Assembly (NCBI RefSeq): GCF_001577835.2 | Contig: NC_029532.1 | Location: 682,001-746,000 of the forward strand | Source: Coturnix japonica | Taxonomy: Eukaryota; Chordata; Aves; Galliformes; Phasianidae | Length of the DNA: 64,000 nucleotides | Reading direction: 5' to 3' | Part shown: piece after piece, positions 12,691 through 25,300 of the stretch | Numbering within the stretch: the stretch's first letter is position 1 | How the letters are laid out: each line of letters begins with the position of its first letter | The notes under the pieces: model-generated | The model's input: the letters and a program-made list of their open reading frames with translations, nothing else | The model's database searches: none | What the model was told of the DNA's origin: nothing | Made by a program: the position numbers and the translations under genes

Positions 12691-13594
12691 ATACTCATCA
12701 ACAGCCATTCCTCTTCCTGTTTATATGCTCCTCCTTTTTATGCTTCCCCAGGTAATGCCAGTTTACAACATCTCAGCAATGATTTTTCTAAGGATAGCTC
12801 TTCAGGATGCTCAAGATTTTGCTCAAGGAGGAAACAGTGCCCGGGATCTACAAAACCAGAGGGTTCACCTCCAAAGCACCTTGCAATTAGCATGGCCGAA
12901 AAAAACCCTAAAACAGCATAGAAAATCTTCAAAACGCTTTGGTGATGCCCATGGGTACTTGTCCTTATGTGCCACATTCCCGTGGCAAAGGCATCAGCAG
13001 TTTGGCCATGTGGGGTACCCATGGGATACGTTCACTGTAAGGAGTAGGGGCCGGGATCCTTTTCTGGGGCACGCACAGAGATTGGAAGGATGGAGAGTGA
13101 GCTTCTCCTGCACTAGAGGGCACTCTTGCCATACAAACGTTATGTTGACGCTTTAGAATAGGATCTAGGATATTTCCAAGGCTACAGTCGGAATGGGGCA
13201 CTGAGGGGAGTCACACAGCTCCTGCAGGAGGGGCTGCAATGGAGGAACCCTCATACAGCTTTATGCAATCCATCCCCTTCTTCTGCCATCGCCAGAAACA
13301 AAGAGCTGGTCTCATTGTACCTGGAAAGGCAGCCCTGCCTTCAGGAGAGGTTTCAAGCAGAGCTGGGTGCTTGCAGTCCCTTGTGTTGTTCCAGGACCCA
13401 GATGTGCTGAAGGAGCCCCAGGGGCCAGGCAGGGGTGGGCAATACCCATGGTGGTCAATACCCATGGTGGGCCTGTCCATGCCAAACAGTCCAGGCAATG
13501 GCTGTAAGGTGGCCCAGCCTAAACCCAGCCCCATAAATACAGTTAATATATGCCTCCAACCCAACAGAACAGCTTTTCCATGGTACCTGGTATG
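12691..13594. other. No recognised feature
   Basis: Contains a short tandem, CAATACCCATGGTGG in two copies near 13440-13470. No gene or named repeat is seen. Confidence 0.4.
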
Positions 13595-13654
13595 TTGTAC
13601 AGTGGAAATAATACAAATATAGTGCTTGTACAGTTGAATAATACAAATACAGTT
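13595..13654. repeat. Tandem duplication of a 29-31 base unit
   Basis: Two adjacent copies, each starting TTGTACAGT and containing AATAATACAAATA. Copy one is 13595-13625 and copy two is 13626-13654. They lie at the edge of the LTR-like repeat that follows. Confidence 0.8.
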
Positions 13655-13945
13655 AGAACAGATAGCCAGAAGGTATCTAAGGAAAAGGACTCACCCACTC
13701 TGAAGCCTTCAGTCATGAAAGGGCACCCACCAAAATGCTCCACAAAGAAACAATCTCCAGACAGAGATACTACCTTAGTGGTGGTCAGCCCTTAAATGGA
13801 ATCTAGGAGAGCTAAAGTTGATCTCCACCCGTTCCAGGAGCAGAGCTGAATTACCTTCACCTGCGCTCCCACAGCTGACTCATCAATGCATCAGATGGTT
13901 AATCAGAGGTTCAGGCTGTGATCAACCATTTCCCTTACATATGGG
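13629..13945 (-). mobile_element. LTR-like repeat fragment, copy A (family not identified)
   Basis: About 300 bases clearly related to 34632-34930: both share CTTAGTGGTGGTCAGCC, TTAAATG, CACCTG(C/T)GCTCCC and TTAATCAGAGGTTCA. On the minus strand a TTTAAGG/TTTAAAGG box sits where a U3 TATA-like box would be in a retroviral LTR, so an old solitary LTR read on this strand is the best guess. No internal retroviral region adjoins it. The two copies differ a good deal, so they look old. The ends are approximate. Confidence 0.4.
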
Positions 13946-16900
13946 AACCCAGTGATGTGGTCCCAAAAGTTCCCTCACCTTCCAGCTAAACAGGTTTTAG
14001 ATGCATCCCAGCATCCTTTCCAAAGCAAAAGAAGGAAAAAGAAAAGTATGTGAGCCTTCCTTCCATGTAACCATCTGGGAGACCTTCTGGAAGGGCTCAA
14101 CCTATGTGTAGTCCATTGCTGACCTAAGCTCATCTTGCACAAAGCAACATATTGAATCTCGGCTGTTAGCATGGACAGCATTACAGAGGTCAACTAAGTA
14201 GAGATATTAAGACCCCTGCAATCCCATCACGTTGTGCTCTGAATGATAGGCAAACACCCCTAAGTACACTGTAATTGATTTAGACACCATCTGCTTCTCT
14301 GCTTGTGTGAAGAGTTATTGATTCCATGTTAGTCCCTGGAGTGTTTATTTTGTCGCTGGCTCACTGTGAGCTTTATCATTCCTACTACATTCAGCCTATT
14401 TGCTGGTGATGGCACCCACAAAAAGAGACACCCCAGATCACAGGGCTGCTTCTGCTTTGGTGGGCAGCCCTCGGGCTGTTTGTCCTGGGTAACCCTCACA
14501 GTGCCAGAAGGACCATGGGGTCTTTGCCTTTTCAAATAAAGAATTCTTTGTCTCTTCACCATAATTTAAGCTTGATGATTTTGACCAAGACACATTTCCT
14601 TTGGTGCCATGCTTTGTTCATTAAATCCCTGAAATCACTTTATTTACTGACATACTTCTTCTAAATTACTTTATTACTTAACTAAATTTATTTATCTGCG
14701 AGGGACTGCAGAAGAGAAAGGCAGCTGTGGTGCTTCCTGGCCAACAGTCACCCAAACCACAACGTGATGGTAACAAAGACAAAGCTCCGGATTTGGGGCA
14801 CTTCTGGCACGTTGCACAACTCCGGACAAAGCAGGGAATGTGTCTCTCTGTGAGACATTGCCCCAAACTGGAGGGCAGATTGTCAGATGTCTTAATTGTC
14901 CCCAGATGTTGCTTGTCCACAGGAATACAATCCAGACCCCCTCAAGCATGGATTTAATGGTGTGAACAGCACACAGCAAGCCATGGAAAGTCTGGGGTGC
15001 TTCTTGCAACATGCTATCTTCTAATTGACAGGATTAACAATGGATTCAGTGCAAACCACTGAACTCTGGGCAACCAATTACACAAATGGAGGCAAACCAA
15101 ATGCTCCTTTGGCTCCTTCATCCCAGACAGTCGTTTTGGTGTGCTGAAGGTTTTTGTTTATCTTGCTTTTAATGGGGTCATTAGAATGGTGCAAGCCAAG
15201 AAGGAAAGAAAACACGCTGGTTGTTCTTTTTAATACCATAAGAGATAATGAACAACAGCCTTTCCAGGAGACTTGGAGGGAGTTTTGCCCAGTATGAGAC
15301 CAGAAACGAGGCTGTATGCTGCTAAGGGACCTCTGGTCATTCTGCATGGGCAGAAGATGGTCAGGAGAGACTTTATTGCTCTGTACAACTCCCTGACAGG
15401 AGGTTGTGGTGAGGTGTAGTGCTGTGCTTCCCCCAACCAGATGTGGAAGTAATCAGATGTGGAGTAGCTGGTGAAGAGCTGCACGGGGATGGAAGATGCG
15501 CACTGGCATGGAAGGAACGGGCACTTATGGGCCTGATTTGTGACACACCAAAATGACAGCAGCAACATTTGCTTGTTTTCTCACTGAACAGCTGTGCTTT
15601 ACAGCAATGAAGCAGCACAGCTCCTACATCTGCATCTGCTGAAGCGGTTGCTCATGTAGAACAGAAGAGTAAATCCCTACTTTTATGCACTTACTTACAA
15701 TTGCAATTACTGTGTGAGAGGCCGTGACATGCTGCATCTCTCATCCCGAGGACAGGAAACTACCATGATTTCCTCTGCTGTGATTAACGTACAGAGCAGC
15801 ATCGAGGCTTACTCAATAAACTGAAGTCATTTTTCTTCTGCATGGCTCAGAAATAGTTAAGTGCCCGTAGCTTAGCAACTTATCTGTAATTAAGGGCATC
15901 TGCCTATAAAACATCTTCCTCTATTATGGGCCGTTGTGCTGACAGGTGCTAATGGTTGTCATTAGCGGTGGTTTTGTTCCCGGACAATGACAGAGCTCGT
16001 TAGAGGCTCTGGCTCTGCCCGCACACCGGGGGCATCGGGATGTGATGGGCACCATCTGCCTGGGGTTGGTGGCCCTGGGCTCACTGCAGCTCCTTGGAGT
16101 GGGTGACTGCCCGACAGGTCTGGGAGTGCCCATGGAGCTGATGGACCTGCTTAATGCAGATGGGGTGTAGAAGGTGCCAGCTGGAGCACAAAACCCCATC
16201 ATTCTGGGGCACTGGAAGTGCTTGATACGATACTTAGAAATACAATTTTTAATAGGTTGTGAAAGTGTTCTTGTAAATTCTTGGAAAGGCAGCTTTCTAC
16301 TCGTGCTGCTAATCTCACCCAGCAGAGCCAGCACTGACAGCTCTGCTCCCTTCTCAGAAGAAGTCAGATTTTGCTCTTTGCTAATCTGAAGTGGGTCAAG
16401 GGCAAAATTTAGGCCAGCTTTGTGTTCCAAGGGGGACTCCAGGGAGCAGTCAGCACAGCCCGAAGAGGGGCAGCCGCATTCCAGAAATGACTTGTGTTCT
16501 CTCATCACAGGAACAAAGCGGGCACCCTTGGAGCAAAATGTTTCTTCCAAATATAAGACAAGTTTTCCAGAGCTCGAGCCCTTTCTGACTCCCAAGAAAA
16601 CTTTACAATGTAATTTAGATAATCTTTCAAATACGGCTGCAAGTGCAAGAACAGAATATGGCTGTTGTTTTCTTCTCCATGCATTGGATCAAATGCACTG
16701 CTGAAAATGGACAGGTTTGTTATAATTGGTTGTATATACAGCTTATTGTCTGCTGATAGAACAATTACTGGGGCCTATGCGTACGGTTTGCAGAGTCACG
16801 TTTCCCAGCCTTTGTTTGTATATGAGATGGTCTCCTGTCTGCAGCATCACAAAATCAGAGTTGAAAGCCGGGCTCCAATGGGCTGTTATTGTTGGTTTGC

Positions 16901-17647
16901 CAGAAAATCAATGTGATGTAACACTTTATTTTGCTGTAGATAAATAGCCCTGTAAATAATGTTACCAAAGCTTGGTGTTACTTCAGGACAGATCTTTCCA
17001 GCCCCGGAAAACAAACATCTGAGCTTGGCTTTGTTGCTTTATTGCAAGAGACGGTGCCCATTGCTGAGCTTTGGCCCATAGATAGCAGCAGGAGGTCACC
17101 GTTCTGTGACTCCCTTTATGTGACTTTTATTCAGAATATATTTTTAAAGATTGCTAAAATTATCCCTGATTTGTGCCAATAAGGTCTAATTTGTGGTACA
17201 CAAACATGTCCACTTTGTAGCAATTTCCCTCAGCTCTGTGTAAAAGCAGAAAACACAGTGGTAGCTTTTATTTCCTATAAAAAGCAGAAGCATTTCAGCT
17301 CTCAAGTTTTGTTTTTCATGCTCCACACCTCATAGGTAAAACTGGGACAGCTCAATGGCACCATCAGGAAGTCTGGACCAGGAAAAAAACCCAAGAATGC
17401 AGATGGGAACCATCAGGTGGGAGAAACAACATAAAAGATGTGGGTGTTGTGGTGCTGGAAATCTGCAATAGGCGTTGGGGTCTGTCCCTGTGCTGCTATT
17501 GCCAGAATGGTCAGGCGATACGCAAATCATGAGGCAGCTTCTCATTAGTGTAACTCACGCAGAACAAGAAAATCCAGCACTGATACTGCCATTAACAGAA
17601 CGACCCTGGGCAGCCCTTCCTGAAGGTCTTGGCCAAGGACTTTTGCC
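13946..17647. other. Gene-poor stretch, no recognised gene
   Basis: No convincing exon. A minus-strand frame of 223 codons at 15924-16595 is judged chance. The 15.83-16.0 kb part is a candidate regulatory block (listed separately). Confidence 0.4.
15835..16000. promoter_or_regulatory. Candidate conserved non-coding element
   Basis: Dense in motifs typical of developmental enhancers: TAGCAAC (RFX-like half site), CTGTAATTAAGG (homeodomain core), CTGACAGGTG (TALE/E-box-like) and TAATGGTTGTCATTAG. It contains no repeat and no open frame of note. The call rests on look alone. Confidence 0.2.
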
Positions 17648-17800
17648 CGGAGTGGTTGTGGATGTTCCACCTCTGAAGGCATTCAAGGCTGGGCTGGAGG
17701 TGTCTCTGAGCACTGATAGAGCTGTGGGTATCCCTGTTTATCACTGAGGTTTGGACCAGATGGCCTTTTAGGGTCCCTTTCAATTCAAACAATTCCATGA
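17648..17800 (+). mobile_element. CR1 LINE 3' end
   Basis: Forward CR1 3' UTR: GGCATTCAAGGCTGGGCTGG, GAGCACTGATAGAGCTGTGG, TTTAGGGTCCCTTTCAATTC, ending in AACAATTCCATGA, which is the usual tail. The 5' border is diverged and approximate. Confidence 0.85.
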
Positions 17801-19240
17801 AAGAGGCAGATCCACCCCTGGGCCGTGGAAATTAAGATACTTGTAGGAGTGCTGAGGGTAAAAAAGAAACAACTGCAAGACTTGCATCCTTCATCTGAGG
17901 ATGTTCTGCTTGGAGCAGTGGTCACAAGGCAAGATGCAAACCTCCTACATGCTGGGATAGGACTTGACAACCTTTCCAATGCAGTTCTGCACCAGCAAGC
18001 CTTTCCCATTCACCCCACCCCATCACTTTTTAGTACCAGAAGAATTAACTTCTCATCAAAAGGCTTCCAACATCTGTACACATTTAAACCGTATTATTGT
18101 TCAAAGCAGTGTCTGAAAACAGCCTGTACCAAACAGTGTCCCCTATTTCCTTCTGCCAGCCAGTGCCTCTCATGGCTCAGCCATGTGCTCCCACACTATG
18201 AGCCCAGCTGCTTCTGCAAGCCGTGCTCCAAGCACGTGTCCTTGCATGGGATGTTCAGAATTATTTTATTGTTGGATGTCCTCACCGTATCCCTGAAGGG
18301 CTGCTCTAGGCAGGGTCTGGACAGAGTTAGATGATTGGCTTCCAGCTTCTTTGTGTGTTTGCCCATTGCCAGGCTGAGGCGCTGAACCCATGCCAGGTAA
18401 TTCATCATTTCTCCCTGAATGCTATAGACAGAGCCATGCTCTTAGTGTGTCAGATAAAGGCCTGAGAATTGCTTTTCAGCCCACCTAATGAGGGTTTGTG
18501 TTTTTCTATGCTTGGGAGGATGGACAGCCTTAATTTCCGATTTCTTTCAAAGAGAGCAATTTTCTTCCACAAAAAGACCGGGAATAATAGATACAATGTG
18601 GCTTATTCTGAGCACCCTTTGACTATTCCTACTGATGTTTTCCTTTGTGCATCTTCTAACTAAGACTGGATCTCAGCATCCTCTTTAGTTATGGCCCTAT
18701 GCTTTCCCTACCACAAGATGTTTCATTGCCTTGGGACTCCATGCACCACCACCACCCTCTCTATGACCTTCTCCAGGCTGTCTTCATAAACATCACCCTT
18801 AAATTTGGGGTCCACCAGAGTGGGTTTCAAAACCACACTGAGACTGGACATGGCTCACCCAACCAGCCTGGGACAACTCATCTTAACCACTTTTATGCTA
18901 CTATTGAGGATAACAAGGTTTCTTGTTGCCCAGTGCTTGGTCAAATGCTAAGTACTAAGCCCTGTCCCACCCCATCTGCTTCTGGCTCCCTTCATATTTG
19001 TTCCATCCTTGCCAGTATTTCAGCCCCACATCTGGAAAAATATAAAAACATTTTTTGAAGTTTGGTTGCTGTGGAACTTGGCTTCAGACTCACAGAAACA
19101 AGGGAAATTGGAGGCCAGATTTGTGCTTGATGCTCATTGATGCTCACTTGGCCTCGTGCGCCCAGTGTGACTGCAGCAAAATTCAAGCAGAGAATTATTA
19201 TATGAAATGGTTAGCAGTGAAAAAAACCCAAAAAAGCAAA
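17801..19240. other. No recognised feature
   Basis: Between the CR1 and the tRNA gene. Only short chance frames and no named repeat. Confidence 0.4.
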
Positions 19241-19313
19241 GGCTCCATAGCTCAGGGGTTAGAGCACTGGTCTAGTAAACCAGGGGTCGTGAGTTCAAAT
19301 CTCACTGGAGCCT
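19241..19313 (+). tRNA. tRNA-Thr, anticodon AGT
   Basis: Complete 73-base cloverleaf. The acceptor stem is GGCTCCA/TGGAGCC with all seven pairs, and the D arm is GCTC...GAGC. The anticodon arm is CTGGT-CTAGTAA-ACCAG with AGT at 34-36. The variable loop is GGGTC, the T arm is GTGAG-TTCAAAT-CTCAC, and the discriminator base is T. There is no intron and no encoded CCA. Internal promoter boxes A (TAGCTCAGGGG) and B (AGTTCAAATCT) are intact. The first run of five T downstream is at 19359-19363, about 46 bases away, farther than usual for Pol III. The body matches vertebrate tRNA-Thr(TGT) as I recall it, not the usual tRNA-Thr(AGT), yet the anticodon is AGT. A34 would be expected to be edited to inosine. 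It stands alone in a gene-poor stretch. Confidence 0.9.
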
Positions 19314-22300
19314 GGGGTTCCCATTCATCTTGCAAAGACCTCCAGCTGTATTCTTTCCTTTTTCCCCAAAGGAATGCTTGCATCATTTTTGCAAGCATCC
19401 CAGCTTAAGTGAAATGCATCTCAGAGCACCTACACCAAAGGACAGCAGCGAGAAGCAGCAAGAAACAGCAATGGTCAGAGTTAAGTCATTGAATGAGAGA
19501 ACTGAAATGTTCTTAAAGTGCAGAAATGAGAGATAGGAAAAAAACTAATAACAAATCCCGCACACTTTGTAAAGCTCATTGATGAGAGAAGCTGAAATAG
19601 CTGCTGGAAACCCAGACAGATCTGGTTCATTGCTTCATACTTCAGCACACCAATCAAATTATGTCTCCAGAGCTCAGCAATTACAGAGTTGGCTGTGAAA
19701 TAATAAATATGACGTGTGGAGGAGAAGTGATGTTGGTCTTCTGTGGGGTTTATTGGGGAGGGTGAAAGTTCCTGTTTTTAAGAGAAAGAGAAGGCAAGGA
19801 ATGAAAGCTGAGTTGTATCCTGAGCTCAGGGTGTTGCACTTCAGATTTGTGGGGTATCACATCCTTCCTTGACACATTTCCCAGATTTTTTGCTCATTTT
19901 CAAATAGATTTCCCATTTTCTTCCTTCAAAATGATCCAAACCAGTGAAGTGAAAGGACATCTCAGGATCTGAGAAGGGACTTTTCCATCCAGAGGACAGA
20001 AAAAGAAGGCTCGCAGGTCTGAACTCATCTCCCCTGTGGAAGTGGACGTCAGGTGCCACTGAGGACACAGAGCCCAGTGGTTCCCTTCATCCCTTGCAGC
20101 TCAGCTTTCCCGAAGCAAAGAGCACATTCTGCTCTTGTGCTGATGCATTCTCTCCACAATTGAAGTGACCTGCAGGAATTTCCTAGCTTTCCTCTGAGTA
20201 TGTCACAGCAAGGCTAAAGAAACAAAACTCAGCAGGGTTCCCACTAATCCGTAGCCTAATAGACTAGCACAAGTTATTGTTATTTTAACCCAAGATACTG
20301 GAAAATGGAAAGTCCTGATAGTGTTTTACTAAAAGAGAATTTGTCTCCAGACTGTTGTGGCTATGTGCCTGCTTACCCTGCCCCTCATTCTGGCTTATCT
20401 CTTTATTTCACTTTTATATGATACTACTGTGCAAAAGCCAAAAGCATCCTCGTTGCTCACAGCCACTTCTGCACTCTGGCTTCCAACTACAGCTCAGCTG
20501 AGCCTGACAGTGATGGAAATGATCCTCTGAAAAATTAATGCCTCTCATCTCTGCACAGATGATAAATGGCCAGGATATGTTTTGCTGAATTCTTAGTCTA
20601 TACAATACTTAATGTAAAAACTCCTTCTCTTCCAGCAGTCCTGCTGCAATACATAACACCAAATGTAAGCCTGATGCAAAAATGGCTTTCACAGAGATTG
20701 TGCCATCAGCAAGGAGCTTCAGGAGTATCTTGTGGCGAGCCTCACAACAAAAAGACTGAAGGCAAATAGACAATCTCATATAAATTCTGCAGGTGTAAAC
20801 AACCAGGAGCAAAAAGAACTGCTGAAAAGAAATGATGACATCAACATGAATGAATATACCTGGCTGGAATTCAGCAGGACGTCTCTAACAAGCAGAGGAG
20901 TCGTGCTTTCAAACATCCTCAGCAATGGGAGGAGCAAACCCATGAAGGAGCTGGATAACCACTGGGCTGTGTGAGCCATGAGCTCCCCTCCTGTCCTCTG
21001 CTCACCGCAGGGAATACATGTGCCCATCCATGTGCATTTCTACCAATAACTTGTTTCTCCAAATGCTTCCTCTGTTTGCAGAAGCAGGAGGTAATGACTG
21101 TGGGCTTGTTTTCTCCTCCACCCTGGGTAGCGTGCAATAGACCTGTTGATTGCTTGGCCTCCCCCCTGCCTTCTGGGATGCAGCTCATTCCCCATGCAGT
21201 GAGCCTAGTTAGGCAGCTCAGTTGCTCTAATAATGGTCATCTATTTATAGCCTTTCTTAATTTGTTTCATGACAAAGGGTTTTGGCAGGATGCTCCTTGA
21301 TTCTTGCAGGTTGGTAAGGATTCCTGTGTCATTCAAAGTGGCTTTTGTGCTCAGAAAAATGGCTGTAACAAAGGCTATTTGGTGTGCTCACAGCAAATGA
21401 TCCCGACTTTAATCGATTTCTGATGAAACCTTTGAATTTATCTTTGTTTTCCTTCAGTTCTTTTCATTCTCCTGGGTCTTTGGAACCTGGCTTACCTTAA
21501 ACTTGTTATGACAGAACGGGGATGGAGTACAGTGATCTCAGTGCAGTGCAGCCTTCCCATCACTGGCACACAGCTCAAATCTCTGCCCAAAGTCCTCAGC
21601 AATGGCACATTGCAAACAGCAGCAGGGCAAATTCTGCGGGCAGCACTTAATGTGTTCATTCCATTGCTGCCTTTCACCAGAACTGACAATCTAATTATGC
21701 TGGTTAGGACAGCTATTAAGTTCTGTTGGAACTCCTGCCACTGGGCTGATGAAATACTCACCCTCCAGTCTCTTCTCCCACAGAGCCGTACCAGCACCAC
21801 TCCATTTCTACCGCCCCTGAATCCTGTTGTACAGAACTGCATCGTGTTTCCTCCAGAAGGTCTTCAGGTTTTCTTCATGTTTACAGTATTTTTCATCGTC
21901 ATCCCACTTGGTGCCTAGAGCATTTCCACATGAGCTGCAGATAGGGATGGGATGCTTCTGGTACCTTCCCTATGCATCCCAGCAGCCAGACGACCTTGTT
22001 AGCACTGGAAGGGTACCGGCCCATTGCTGTGCCATTAGCGAGACGTGTTTGGGACCACCAGGAGGCATTAGTCCTCCACTGAGGCAAGCTGGAGCAGGAG
22101 AGCCTCGCAGGGCTGCTCTGTCCCTGCTTGCCTGTAGTGCCCATCAATGGCTTTCAGCATAATCCTGGTGCCAAGAGAGATGGAGCACTGTCACCAGCAT
22201 CAAACCAAGGCCCACCACCATTTGCTCTGACGTTGTCAGTGCCGGGGCTGTGCTCCTCACCATGAGAGGGCAGCACCTGGGAGCAGAGCTTCCAGCAAAG

Positions 22301-25300
22301 TGGCATCAGGCTCCTCCAAAAACATTCAGCAAACCCACAAAGAGCACTTTTAGCCCGGCTACAACACTCTGTTATGTGATGATGGCTCTGCACTAACCCT
22401 CTCGCACAACGTTCCTGCACAGCTGGCCTGTTTGCTTCTTGTTATTGTCAGTTCTACCTCTCCAAACACCAAGAAATTCTCCTACTTCCTCTCAGGATGG
22501 AGGTGAATTGTGTTTTGTTTTGTTTTCTCAGCTGCTGTAACCAAAGCATTTCAAGAATTTGTGAGGACCGGACAGGGATGGAGAGTCCGAGGCTGCTGGG
22601 TTTCCTATCCACCCACAGCTGTAATTCCTGAGCTCTCAGCAGTCCCAAAGCTGAGTGCTGATGTCCGTAGCACATAAGGGTGCCTGCTGTTTGCTTTCTT
22701 CTTGTGTTTCCTTTCCTGGGGAGGTAAAGCTGATTGAGATGTGCATTTGCTTTTATTTGTCTTTGTTTGCTCCTTCCCTCCCCAGAGCAGTGGTAGAAGC
22801 AGGATCCAATTTGCACAGTACTGAGTGGCTCAGCGTACGCCGGAGTGCAGAGAATGCTTTCATGGGGCTGAACACAAACAAGCTCCTCTCTATATTTGGG
22901 TCTTTCTGGCTGGGAACCAAATGAGCAATTTCAGCAGACACTATATATCACGTGGACATCCATCTGAATGCTTCCAGGGGGTGGCACATTCACTTTTGAA
23001 GGAAACCATGTTGTAGGAGTTCCTCTGGTTTTGTTTGCGGAGGTAATTTTCCTGGGAACTGGGCAAGAACTTCCTGATTCAAACACAATTGGCTGTTTAC
23101 AGCTGTGTCAGTGCTGGTAGAAAGCATGTTAATTGCACTGGCATCGATGCTCCACTAATAACATCAATTAAGGATCTACCTTTCCAAGGATCAGATCAGG
23201 AGAAGTTCAGGTCAAAGCTGAGACCAGGAGAAACTCATCAAACCACATCACGTATCAAGAACGTGTCAGTGTGAGGGACTGAGGATGTAAAAAGTAGTTC
23301 CAAGAGTTCATTTTCTGCTATGAAATTCACAGATCAAGTGTAGACCAAAAAAAAGAAAAAAGATGAAAATCCCCAAAGAGCAAAGAATGAAAGAATGAAC
23401 CTTTTCAGATGGTTTCATTGGCAAAGGACTTTTTTCACAATAACTGGTTGTCTCGGTTGATTTTGGAATGAGCATTCAGAGCTGAAACAAAGCCGTTGGG
23501 TTTTCCTGAGTGGGAACTGAAATGTTAGATCCTCTGCTGACTCGTGCTGGCCCCATAGTCAGATGTGATATTCCCCCCGGCTTTTCCATGTGTTAATGAA
23601 GACCAGAGACGACCTCAACTCTTGTTTTATGTTTCACAAAACACTAATGGCAAATGCAGCCCCCCGGCCCCAGCCGAGCAGATGGCCAAAACCCGGCCTT
23701 GGCTCCATTTCAACACCTTTCAGAGCCTCAGGGCAGAGCCTCAACTGGAGCACACCACCACAACTTGAGACACTGCAGCAATTTCCCTCAGCTGGGGATC
23801 TGCTTTTCCAAGCGTAAATATTACATATTCTGAGTCTTTACCCCAAGGTAAATTTTATCCTCATTGCAGCTCTGAGCCCAGCCCTGGACCTGATCCAGAG
23901 CCTGGATATTATCCAGAGCCTCCTCTGTGCTGGAATCATCCCTGACTCAAGTAACACCTTTTTCCGTGCTGGATGCAGCCGTGCCCCACAGGTCCACCAC
24001 TGCCATACACCATTACGTGTGATGTTAGTGATGTAACTCCAAACTTGATACAGAGTGGGATGATATTCCCATGGAAGCATTGCTGGTGGGATTCAGGCAG
24101 AACTCTGCAGGCACTGAGTCAAGGGGATGCCCTTTCTGCAGGGGGAGAGGAGTGAGCTCTGAAATCATATATTCTGATAGCAACAAATGGTTGATGTGCT
24201 TTCCCTCTGGCCCCACTAATTTAAGCAACGCTGCTCTACTGCTTCTATTTTCTTCTGTACCATAGCTTTCCTCTAGGGCTTCAGGCCACTTAGCTTCTTT
24301 AGAGTTTCTGAAGTAGGGAATTAATCAAACACTGAGGTAGTGACTCATATTGAGGGAAGGAAAGTGCTAATTTTACACCTCTGCCCACCTGGAATACAAA
24401 CAAGATCTCCTTGGGATCTCCCGGGGGAAGATATTGATGTGAAATGCACCGCAGTCAAAGGCAGAAGGATGTTTTTTAGGTTCAGGACACTCTGCACAAA
24501 GCAAACCAGGAGCAAACGGTGCAGGTACAAATGGCACTTCACCAGCGTACCCCATTGGTTCCACACTGGAGACTTAGGTGAAGAAAACACCAAACTCAGG
24601 AAATGCCAAGCAGTAAGCGACCCAGGAGAAGGACCCAGGATGTCTGCAGGGCGTCCAATCTCCCTGCAAAGAACAGGGACAGTGAGGCTGTATGTATGTC
24701 TGAGGCTGTACAGTCACATAGGAATGACTGGGAACAGGTTGTCTCCTGCAGCTCTTGCAGCAGGGGCAGCAAAACTGTGCCCATAGTACATGGAGGTGAA
24801 CCTGCAGCGGGGCTGATTCAGGCTGAGCATTAAGTGGAGAAGATCTGTGAGCTGCAGGTAGTTGCCCAGTAAGGCTGCAGTGATGATAAGGTTTCCTCTT
24901 CATTTTCCTGGTATGAGCACAATGTCCTTGCAGAACCCGTTCAGCTGGAATGGTCTCACATTTCTCTGCAGAGCACGGATTGCTCACAGGCATTGGGGGT
25001 TTCACTTGTTCACCTTTAGTTCACCTCTTGCACTGCACTCCCAGACCAACAGCGTCTTCACCAGCTCCTGCCCACTCTCCCTCTCAGAGCTCGGCCATAA
25101 CCACTCCTGTCTCCTCCTTCCTGCAGACTGACCAGCTTCAGGCCAGCAGCTTTCCCCCAGCATTGTGCTGACAGATGGGTCCATTGGGTGCCCTTCTCTG
25201 GTTGCACCCACACGTCCTTCCTGTCAGCAGCACCAACACACTGAAGGACAGGTGCTGGGAGCAGCCCAGCTCTCAACATTGAGGCAGGACGAAATGCACC

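Noticed and set aside
15924-16595. Minus-strand frame of 223 codons
   Set aside because: No domain, no signal peptide, mixed composition, and plus-strand frames overlap it. Part of it crosses a candidate non-coding element. Judged chance.
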